A DNA stretch of 64,000 nucleotides, taken from Sisyra terminalis. Lineage: Eukaryota; Arthropoda; Insecta; Neuroptera; Sisyridae. Below are positions 55,380 through 64,000 of this stretch, piece by piece (position 1 is the stretch's first letter; every line of letters begins with the position of its first letter). Below the pieces are notes generated by a model that did no database searches, had not been told where the DNA came from, and was given only the letters and a program-made list of their open reading frames with translations. The position numbers and the translations under genes are program-made. The stretch lies in the NCBI GenBank assembly GCA_958496175.1, contig OY292280.1, positions 5,952,001 to 6,016,000 on the forward strand. The letters run 5' to 3'.

Positions 55380-55955
55380 TTTGTAAGGTAATATAAAAGA
55401 AGATATTCCAATTCTGCAATGCATTATGGGAAATGTGTCAACATGTGGCGCCCTCACAAATGTTTCTAGAACACTAACCAACCGAAACTATGGTCATTTG
55501 TGCCACAAAGAATAAACAGGAAAACGAACAAGATAGGCAATTTGTTAGTTCTCGTGACCTCAAAAACTCGGACATAGAATTAGTTATTTTTTCGGTCACT
55601 AATGGCGCATTGTCGCTAAGAAACTTGACATTTACTGGGCTCAAGTGTACTTTAGCACACCCACAATCTGACAACGTTGCATTGTCAGATTGTGGGTGTG
55701 CTAAAGTACACATGAGCCATTTACTAAATGTTTATCAGATGTTCTTTTGGTGCCATTGTTCTTAACCTTAAAAATTCAAATTTAAGCCAACATCTGTCAA
55801 AACTGTCAAAAATACTATTGATACTAGAGCCCTCTGCACTGTGTTCTTATTACTATCGATGGTAACTGTCAAAGTTAGTGCTTTAGACACACTTGACACA
55901 TTTCCTATCATGCATTGCAAGATTGGAATACCTTCTTTTATATTATCTTAACTAT
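55380..55955. repeat. Fold-back element with nested minimal MITE
   Basis: TAATATAAAAGAAGATATTCC, GCAATGCATTATGGG at the left mirror GGAATACCTTCTTTTATATT and CATGCATTGC at the right. The centre holds the 81-bp element 55638-55718. Confidence 0.75.
55638..55718. mobile_element. 81-bp minimal form of MITE family F
   Basis: It consists only of the two terminal inverted repeats joined back to back (GGCTCAAGTGTACTTTAG ... AACGTTGCATTGTCAG ... CATGAGCC). Flanks ATTTACTG and ATTTACTA match at seven of eight bases, suggesting it moved in this form. Confidence 0.85.
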
Positions 55956-57262
55956 CTGGGGTTACATGCGTCCCGTGGTTAGGCTATTTCGAACAAAAAG
56001 GTTCTGGTAACTCTGGATCTAGATACTTTCCTTATAATTTAAACACTTTATATATACTTTAAATTTATTATTTACACATATTATTTACAATACAAAAACA
56101 TTAGGAGAATTTATATACATTTGATTTGGGTACCCAGGTAGTATCCACTGAAAGAACTTTCAGGAACTAACATAGAAGTTAAAAGCAGTAGAATTTAAGC
56201 TTAAACGAGTGTTGATAATTTGCCAATTTTGTATCTAATTAATCCATAATTGCAATACATAATGCAGACATAATCTATGCATCAGTCATCATTATTTTAC
56301 TTTTTAATATAAAAATTTTCAATTTCATAAACGTATAACGAAAATTGGTGCAATAAAATCGGTCACCAATTTGATAAGCAATGCAAAATTGTGTGTATAT
56401 AGCAAAAATATTATCGGAATAATGTACACAAAAAAGGTCATCCAGATCAAATATCAATGTCCAATAGAATCGTTCTTAGTGTGGGCGTTAAAATTCTTTC
56501 GAAATCATGCAAATTGAAAACATTGTTCCCCATTTCCATGTCTATGATATCGGGGACAATTTCTATGATTTTTCTTCATAAAACTGAAACATTTTCGATT
56601 GAAAATATTAGCAATATGTATTGTACATGCATTTACATGGTTATATATGTATATATATATATAAAAACAACTTTTCGTTACCTCGTTTTAAACGGATTGC
56701 CCATATTGTACTTCATTGCAATAACCAGCAGTAAATTATAACACTCTTCATTCAACTCAGGCATAGAATCCAATGGAATTTTAATGTTCAGAAAATTAAT
56801 TGTTATCATTAAATTCCCAATAATTGAAATAATTATTTGAAAATTTTGGTTATGTATAACGATTTGAAAGATTGCAACATAGGCGCACAAAATTTATCAA
56901 GCATTCATATGGTATTTTATTTATGCAAATTGACTTACTAATTATACATATTTTCTACTATGCTTAATGCGTAGAACAATTCTACTCGTTAATTGTTTAT
57001 TTTTATTTTGATAACGCTTACTTGATAGTATTAGCACTTCTATCTACACTGGTACTATATTTAAACAATCCTACTAGAGCGGGAAAAGTTATTAATTAAT
57101 TGAAAACAATTGAATTTAATAATGAAAACGATTTTTTCTTTATCATATACGCCTAACATATGCAAATTAGTTAAATACGTTAGTTTCAATAATAGTTTTT
57201 CTAATAATAACAACAATAATAAATTATGCGATTTGGAAATTTAAATTTACAACGCAATTTTA

Positions 57263-57274
57263 CGCGCATGCGTA
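57263..57274. promoter_or_regulatory. NRF-1-like palindrome upstream of MRPL58
   Basis: CGCGCATGCGTA sits in otherwise AT-rich sequence, about 475 bp before the MRPL58 ATG. It fits the NRF-1 consensus (YGCGCAYGCGCR) with one mismatch. NRF-1 is a known regulator of nuclear genes for mitochondrial proteins, which suits the neighbour; binding is inferred. Confidence 0.35.
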
Positions 57275-57743
57275 CCAGAGGTGAAATGTCAGATAAGTCG
57301 CATGAAGGGGAGGAAGGTCAGCGCGACAAATGCTACGATTCACTTGTCCATGGCTAGACAAGTTCAGACCGGAGTATTTTCTGTCTTTTTCGTTTATTTG
57401 ATTTTAAAAGTTCTTGCCTTGTCTTCGACTATATTAAAAATGACAACGAAATTATTGACCGCAGACTTGAACTTTTTGAAATACTTTTCAAAAAGAACCT
57501 GAAATTCATCTAAAAAAATAATTTAGACCAATAAATTAGAAATCTTGTATTGGAAACTGCATTAAAATTGACCAAATAAATATATTTATTTCATATATAT
57601 TTATTTCATTTGAAAATCCGCGCCGATTGTAGCGCCACGTAGTGACTTGTTGGTGATACTACTTGTCCGTCTCGTACGTCATGCAAAATGCTTTTAGGTT
57701 AACATTTTAAATAATTATTTTCCATTTAATTTCAACAGAAAAA

Positions 57744-58800
57744 ATGAATATATCTCAAAAAGCAATGAGTTTTCTCACAATTACGCGTCAAATGTCCTAC
57801 CAAAGTGTGCTGTCCTTAAAAAATTTGTACCCTACAAGTTCATTGAAGTTAACAACCCCAACAAAAGTAATTGCCATTTTTTTCCCATATATAATTAATT
57901 CCAATAAAATTGTAAAAACAAATATTTCAGCCGGCTAATTTAGATGTGTCAAACAAATTTTCTGGAGTGATTCCCATTGAAAAGCTGAATATAACATATA
58001 GTAGGAGTTCTGGACCAGGAGGCCAAAATGTCAATACCGTTAACACCAAAGTTGATTTACGTTTTCATGTAGCCACGGCCGAATGGCTTGATCCAGACGT
58101 TCGTAAATTCGTGATGGAAAAAGTATGCAATCCCAATTTAATTCACAACAGGCAATATATTATGTCGTTTTAATTTTCAGAATAAAACAAAAATTTCCAA
58201 AGACGGATTCTTAATAATTCGCTCTGAACTAACTCGATCGCAACAATTGAATTTAGCCGACGCCTTGGAAAAGTTACGATCCTTAATTCGAGCTGCTATC
58301 GTTCCACCACCCGAACAAAAACCAGAGACTGCTGCTATAATTGCTAGAAGGTTTCTGAAAAAAATTCAAACACAAAAGGACTGATAAATTTTCTTATTCT
58401 CTATTCTTTTTCAACATACTAGAATTACCCTTATATTCCACGTACTAAATAGGCGGCTTCCCCATTGTAAAATTATTGCCAACTCAGAATTTGCAATTTT
58501 TAAGTTGTGCATTGATATATACGTATTAAATTGCCTCATTTAACGTTAGAACTTATTGAAACGTACCCCCGCGTTAAGCGGGGTCATACTGTATCGGTTT
58601 TCAAATTTATACTAACCCTAAAGTCGCTAAAAACTTTAACAGTTATAAAGCAATATTATACTATTAAAAGCTATACTTTTTACTAAATATATATATTTTT
58701 TTTCAGATTGGAAAAGAGCAATCGGGAACGATTATATATAAAACGACAACGTTCGCAAATCAAATCCGATCGACAAAGTCCTGTTGATGTGTTTTTGTGA
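57744..58800 (+). CDS. MRPL58: Mitochondrial peptidyl-tRNA hydrolase MRPL58/ICT1, four exons
   Basis: This is a release-factor-like hydrolase that frees peptides from stalled mitochondrial ribosomes and is also built into the large mitoribosomal subunit (mL62). Coding exons: 57744-57866, 57931-58122, 58181-58350, 58707-58800; 579 nt, 192 aa. Exon 1 is a basic, hydroxylated N terminus typical of a mitochondrial presequence. Exon 2 has the catalytic [19 protein letters not shown] block with the GGQ motif. Exon 3 encodes [20 protein letters not shown], and exon 4 a basic tail ([18 protein letters not shown]) that in the family binds the ribosome. Length is close to the human protein (206 aa). 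Exon 3 uses a weak GTTTCT donor; reading through it gives a different 12-residue basic end and stops at 58383. AATAAA lies at 58881-58886. The gene is head-to-head with SZT2. Confidence 0.95.
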
Positions 58801-58880
58801 AAAATATTTCAGCATTATTATAATTCTTTTTTGTACAATATTTATAAGGTTTCCTTTAACCGATTGTTTGCAATGATGTA

Positions 58881-58886
58881 AATAAA
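58881..58886 (+). terminator. Poly(A) signal of MRPL58
   Basis: AATAAA stands 81 bp after the MRPL58 stop codon in AT-rich sequence, a normal distance for an insect 3' UTR. Confidence 0.6.
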
Positions 58887-60799
58887 ATTATCGTAGTTTC
58901 TCGAATTTATTTGATAACAAATACCTCTTGTACCACCATTACAGTTCAGTTCAGTACTCTGCCTATTTTTTTCTTATAATTGCAATTAGTAAAAATTGTA
59001 TTGAATTAAAACTTTCGTTAGGTTTTTCACTATCTACATCAGTACGTAGTTGGTAATTTTCAATTGTTTTTTTGTTCAATTTTATATTTTTATCGCTAAT
59101 TTATATCAGTAATAATTCCTTATCGCAATAACCCATTTAATGTTTCTTTTCAATTGATTGGTAATCAAGAAGATTTTCTTTTTCATAAATGTTTCATATT
59201 ACATATACATTGTTTAAAAATGTGCGGTTCTGAACATTTCTTACTAACTGGATACCCCAAATATCCTTCCAGTGGCACACTCCAGTACCCTAGACATTTA
59301 TCCCATTATTATTATATACAGAGAATATACATTGATTGCAATCCTATTTTTTTTTCACCTAAACTTAATTAAGGATTTGGAGACTATAATCGCTATATTA
59401 TCTGCAAATGTACCTTAACATTTTATAAAAAAACAATCACTATAATTGTTTTTTTTTTATTTTAACAACAATTTTTCGACAAAGAAAATATTCGTGACTT
59501 TAAATGTAAATGATGGCTGTATATAAACGGTGGTTATCAACATGAAATTTTCAAAACGTATTGCATTGTAAGTAAATTGATAATATAGAAAAAATGTTAT
59601 TCCATAGAATGGAATAACATTCACTAATAAAATACCAAATTAAGTAGATTTTAGTGTCGGATTTACGAGGTTTCAATCTCGATAAAATTTAAAATATCAG
59701 TGCACTACTATTTTGAGTATATAGTACACTTCCAAAAAAAATGACCCTCACCATCGATTTTTGTGGCTAATTTTTCATAATATATTGATTTGTTCGGGAA
59801 TTAAATTAAATACTAGTAGAAAAAGCAACGTTGCCAGATATGACTGCTCTAAAAGAAACTTACGCGAATTATTTAAACATAAAAAAGAATCTCAAATCAT
59901 CGAAACTACAACGAATTGAACTACAAGATCGAAATCAATAATAAGCTTTTTAAATATTCAAAAAATCCATTAGAAGTCGTTGAAAGCAATTAAAGGCATT
60001 TTGGCTTAAGTCCCTTTTAGAACGATAAAATCTGGCAACATTGCATGTTCTGCTTTGTTTTTTATGTTATTCGCGATTTTTGCTGATTCAATTCCAATAT
60101 GGTGTCTCTTTTGTGGCTAAATTTTAATTATGGATTGATTTTTTGAGTCGAAAATTTAGTTACAAAAAAGAAAATTATACCAGATTAGAATTAAATTAAC
60201 AAAAAAATCACGAATAGATTAAAAAACGAAATAGAAAATACAACCAGATTTGACCGTTCTAAAAGGGACTTGAGCCAAAATGCTTTTAATTACCTAATGG
60301 ATTTTTTGAACATTTAAAACACTTATTATTCAAATGGCAATTATTTCCATTGTTCAATGGCAATTATTTAAAAATAAAAAAGATCTTCAAATTCTCGGAA
60401 TTCTACATCAAATTGAAGATAAACTACAGGATCGGGATCAATGATCGGCATTTTAAATCTTCAAAAAATCCATTAGAAGTTATTTGATATTATTAAAGGC
60501 ATTTCAAATATTTTGATTTCTAGCTTCCTTTTATTTTTATAGGGAGAAACAATGAATCTATTTACTTAAATCATTATCGACATTTTTGTTAATCGGAATT
60601 TTTCATTGACTTATTCTTGGAAATAAAAATACGAAAAATTGATTAATCATTCTATTGAAATGTGATATTAGTTGCGACGTGGAAATTTCTCATAAAATTC
60701 CAATTGGAAATTCGGTAGACATTGTGAAATTTTACATTTGGCGCAAATGTTTTATTATAGTGTACCAACATGACGGTGCTCGCATTACACTAGGTGATA
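58887..60799. other. Spacer between MRPL58 and HUWE1
   Basis: Contains a family G MITE (60002-60277: GGCTTAAGTCCCTTTTAG ... GGGACTTGAGCC), a second partial copy ending near 59860, and a fold-back repeat around them (59935-60001 against 60278-60345, AATCCATTAGAAGT type). Otherwise AT-rich, no gene seen. Confidence 0.55.
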
Positions 60800-61140
60800 G
60801 TCAGATGGCGTCACTGACCTGTAAACCTGGATAACGCACTGAACAATAAACGACAAGCCTCACTAAAAGTTGCCGCGAGCGCCATCTATGTTAACACAAC
60901 TTTTGAATGAATTAAATAAAATGTGGCTATTTGTGTCGAAAGAGGAGGTATATAGAAGTGTCTCTTTGGTGTGGGTGATTGAAACAAGTGAAATACAAGC
61001 GCTTGTTTGTGTAGATTGGCGCTTATTGGCACTCAGTTGTTTTTAAGTTACCATAAAAACTCAATAGATGACGCTTTGTACGCCCCCATTTCAAGCCATA
61101 TGCACGATATTTGCGTATGTTACCAATAGATGGCGTTGCG
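60800..61140. promoter_or_regulatory. HUWE1: Candidate HUWE1 promoter region with repeated AGATGGCG motifs
   Basis: GC content rises here relative to the surrounding DNA. AGATGGCG or its complement occurs at 60803-60810, 60880-60887 and 61128-61135, with a one-base variant at 61066-61073, and ATGGCGGCCGC near 61444. The core GCCAT is bound by YY1/Pho-type factors in animals. The placement just upstream of the presumed leader exon suggests a promoter; no TATA box is obvious. Confidence 0.4.
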
Positions 61141-61356
61141 TTAGCGTTGTTCGTGTTTTGTTTCAGTTGGTATTTGCTTTGGAACTAAATTGTGTGCCTG
61201 CTGCTTTGTAATTATTCAGATTAGAGTGTATGGTTGATAATAACAGAGTTGATTTTTATTTTTATTTAAGATTAGTGAAATACGCTCAATGTACGAACAA
61301 TTTTAAATAATAGAAATGTGATAGATTTATTACGAGCTTAACAATCAATTATCTTC

Positions 61357-61855
61357 GTAAGTAGTCTGAATTATTATTGGTAAATATGTTTTTTTGCAGC
61401 ATTTTCTATGTCATTGTCCGTGCCCTATGATCGTGGTAAACATGGCGGCCGCAATATTCCTTATTCCTCTATTTATATTTCTTTTACTCGATTGTTTTTG
61501 ATGATTGCTTTTGTTTATGGGTTTATATAAATTGGTAACTTTCTTAATATGTGCTTTGTATGGTAAACAGGATTATTTTATGCGTTTGTTATTAGGATTT
61601 TTTCGTGGAAATTCCACAATACGCAATAGCGTTCGGATAGGTTTTAACACGTTTTGATTTATTTTTGTTACATTTTAAAAAAAATTGTGTCAAATTCGGT
61701 TGGACAACGTGGAAAATTTGTCATAAACAATTGACGACAGATTGTCATTTGTTTTGCGTGTGCGTTTGTCATTTGTTTTTTTTTTTTTTGTTTTAATTTC
61801 TTGATTGACGTTTTGCAATTGTTTGTATCGGTGGTAACGTGTGTTTATGTTGTAG
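61357..61855 (+). other. HUWE1: Likely 5' UTR intron of HUWE1
   Basis: A consensus donor (TTC then GTAAGT at 61357) and an acceptor-like TTTATGTTGTAG ending at 61855, 10 bp before the ATG, would define a 499-bp intron in the 5' leader. This is inferred only from splice-site form; a leader exon would end at 61356. Confidence 0.45.
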
Positions 61856-61865
61856 AAAATTTAAA

Positions 61866-62726
61866 ATGAAAGTTGATCGGACAAGACTTAAGAAAAGCGC
61901 TTCCGATATTCCGGACGAATGTCGGGCGCTGATCGAAAAGCTGCGAACTTGTTCGCGGTCCGAACTCCTCGAAGAATTATCACACATCGAATCGTGGACC
62001 TTTGGAAAATGTGAGCTTTACCATTGGATCGACGTCCTTGATGTCCTCGATACACTTCTGGAAGAGGCCTGTGCCCGTCAGGTCTACAACGAATGGACGT
62101 TGGCCTGCGACGTCCATTTTTCTCCGGAGGTAATCCACTTCCCAACCAACCCATAAACTCACCACTAAACCAATTTAAATTTTTCAGAACAAGAAACTGC
62201 TGCTATGGGTCCTACACTTCACCACCTTACTAATAGAACATTCGTTCTCCCGTCACCTATACAATTCAATGGAGCACCTCGTCTCACTACTATCCTCTTC
62301 CGATATGCAAATAGTCCTCGGCGTTCTCAACTTACTATACATGTTTTCAAAGCGCAGTAACTTCATCACAAGACTCAGCAACGACAAGCGACAAACTCTT
62401 CTAATTCGCCTTTATTATCTCGCAGAAGTAAAACCATCACCACATGTAAAATCAAATCTTATACTAACAAGTATCTACTTTTTAATTTTTAGAGTTGGGG
62501 AGGAAAGGAGAATGGTTTTGGATTAGCCGATTGTTGTAAAGAGCCGAATACAATTCCTCCGAGTGCTTCAACGCTGCATTTCGAGTTTTATGAGGAAAAA
62601 GTTACACATAATCAAACCAGTCCATTGCGTTGCATTCATATGGAGGCTGTCGATAAACTGGGCAAATCTCCAGCTGATATTATGAATGAACTCGTCCAAA
62701 AATACCGTATACCTCAAGACAAACAA
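61866..62726 (+). CDS. HUWE1: HUWE1 HECT E3 ubiquitin ligase, first three coding exons (partial)
   Basis: HUWE1 is a very large HECT-type ubiquitin ligase acting on many nuclear and cytosolic substrates; only its N-terminal helical-repeat (DUF908) region is here. Coding exons: 61866-62129, 62188-62427, 62493-62726 (738 nt, 246 codons, all phase 0), separated by 58- and 65-bp introns. The start [10 protein letters not shown] and the blocks [76 protein letters not shown] and [10 protein letters not shown] match the vertebrate N terminus closely. The last exon ends RIPQDKQ at GTATGC; the next exon is not seen before the window ends, so the following intron exceeds 1.2 kb. Confidence 0.96.
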
Positions 62727-63314
62727 GTATGCACAAAAAGTATATAGCCTGGTGAACAACCCGGGGGGGGGGGATGCGTGGGAAAATTTGGGGCCCACAA
62801 GGTGCCGTAAACTGATGGATATGTGCTCAAATATCATTATTCTGTATCCAAAATATCTAAAATTTTGCTCGTATTTCAAAACAAAAAATTGCTCGCTCAA
62901 ATGGTGCCAAGGCACTCATATCTCAAGGCATCACTATTAAGAAATTCCCGATTTTCCGAAATATCCATTTTTATCTTATAGCACGTATTAGGCGAAATTT
63001 CCCCGATTTCTTGTAATGTTAATTTTGCTTATTACGTAAAACATGTAGAGAATGGTTCATTTAACGTGGATCAGCCCGATATCGGAAAAACAAAATGTTT
63101 TTTAAAGTTAAAATAAATATATTCGATGTTGATAGGTGCTTTTTGTTGGCTTTGAAAATACGTTCAAGGTCATGCTCGAGCTCAAGTGTGTGACCTTATA
63201 TGGTATCACCAAGAAATATCGGTTTTTCCGATATTTTCCAATGTTGTCCTATCGCACGCGCATTGCGCAGTAAACTAACAATGATTTAATTTATCAATAT
63301 ATGATTACACTACA

Positions 63315-63532
63315 TACAGTGTAATTTCACTAATCCGGCACTATTAAAAATCGGAAGATGCCGGATTATTGGAATGTTCGGATTACTGGATTATAGTGAA
63401 AAAGTCATAGGTATTGAATAAAATAAAGCATTTCATAAAGAGAAATTAATGTAGGGAGGCGTATGCGGAGGGTGCTGGATTATTGAACGTGCCGATCTAC
63501 CGAAGTGCCGGATTAGTGAGACTTTACTATAT
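63315..63532. mobile_element. Pogo/Tigger-like MITE in HUWE1 intron
   Basis: TACAGTGTAATTTCACTAAT with CCGGCAC at the left and GTGCCGGATTAGTGAGAC at the right are inverted, with repeated GGATTA units within. Confidence 0.65.
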
Positions 63533-63789
63533 TTAACTTCCTTAACAATTTCGTGACGTATATCAGTGATTCTCAAACTTGTAGTTATGTATCATTTAAT
63601 CTCTTTCCAGTAGCTCTGATCCAAAATACGTTTACAACTACAGAATAAGCACTACGCTTTTATTGTACACTTTTTAAAGTTTCGAATTCGTTCGATTTTT
63701 CTAGCAAAAATTTGATACTTTCGAATTCAAGAAGTATTAGTTAGAAACCGTTTTTATATTATGTCAAAGTCCTTCAAGGTTTATGACAA

Positions 63790-63950
63790 GCTCATGTCCC
63801 TTTTAGGAACGTGAAAATCTGGCAACATTGCGTTTTCGTCTTTGTTTTTAATTGAATTCCGTTCATACGAAAATTTAGCCACGAAAGATGAAATTGTATC
63901 ATATTAGAATTGAATTAGCAAGAATAGGAACCTAAAAAGGATATGAGTTA
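63790..63950. mobile_element. MITE, family G, deleted copy
   Basis: AGCTCATGTCCCTTTTAGGA and CTGGCAACATTGCGTTTTCG at the left; the right side keeps only AAAAAGGATATGAG. Confidence 0.6.
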
Positions 63951-64000
63951 TAAAATACGAAAGTGGCCTCATAGGCTAACAAGCATTCGAGATATGTATA

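Larger units (their letters stand above)
54353..57743. other. Head-to-head spacer between SZT2 and MRPL58
   Basis: Both promoters should lie here. A GCCATCTGG box is at 54503, about 150 bp before the SZT2 ATG, and the NRF-1-like site at 57263 is on the MRPL58 side. A hAT-like remnant (CAGGGATGGTGAATC ... GACCCACGGATCATAGG) covers about 54911-55130 and a fold-back element 55380-55955. The rest is AT-rich with no gene seen. Confidence 0.5.

Noticed and set aside
57281..57502. 73-codon frame upstream of MRPL58
   Set aside because: Starts at a non-ATG codon, shows no similarity and lies in the presumed promoter.
1..64000. tRNA, rRNA or CRISPR features
   Set aside because: No cloverleaf with A/B boxes, no rRNA-like block and no regularly spaced direct repeats were found; the sequence is eukaryotic nuclear.

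Overview
The window is eukaryotic nuclear DNA, almost certainly from an insect. It is very AT-rich, its genes are split by both tiny (55-61 bp) and huge introns, and the protein-coding exons match widely conserved animal genes. The species cannot be named from what is visible. Three real genes were found by splicing exons by eye, using reading frame, intron phase and GT/AG borders.

(1) Minus strand, about 54.35 kb down to 6.38 kb: an apparently complete SZT2 orthologue, the giant KICSTOR subunit that links amino-acid sensing to TORC1. I assemble 35 coding exons whose phases all agree, giving 10,104 nt and 3,367 aa, close to the vertebrate protein. Its introns hold most of the window, one of them 15.6 kb long. 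(2) Plus strand, 57.74-58.80 kb: a four-exon gene for the mitochondrial GGQ-motif peptidyl-tRNA hydrolase/ribosomal protein MRPL58 (ICT1), 192 aa. It lies head-to-head with SZT2 across a 3.4 kb spacer. (3) Plus strand from 61.87 kb: the first three coding exons of HUWE1, a giant HECT E3 ubiquitin ligase, which continues beyond the window.

Everything else is mobile-element debris, unusually rich in fold-back (palindromic) elements. There are at least nine copies or variants of a MITE of about 220 bp with long terminal inverted repeats. Several copies have clear 8-bp target duplications, so it is hAT-like. There are ~1 kb hairpin elements with TA-flanked GACTG ends (Tc1/mariner-like), a ~2.7 kb nested palindrome at 9.87-12.59 kb, and further palindromes at 20.3-21.5, 41.0-42.1 and 50.5-51.5 kb. 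Pogo/Tigger-like and other hAT-like remnants are present, as is one 5'-truncated LINE fragment with RNase H at 26.2-27.4 kb. Tandem repeats of about 340 bp (1.64-3.4 kb) and about 172 bp (17.3-18.05 kb) also occur.

The most striking non-coding signal is a recurring CTGANGA - short hairpin - GAAA arrangement in four unrelated-looking repeat families (7.05, 20.7-21.5, 42.4/42.9 kb and many copies of a fourth). This is the hammerhead ribozyme core layout known from Penelope-like elements and retrozymes. A second notable signal is a partial, still-open duplicate of the 3' end of SZT2 exon 34 inside the following intron.
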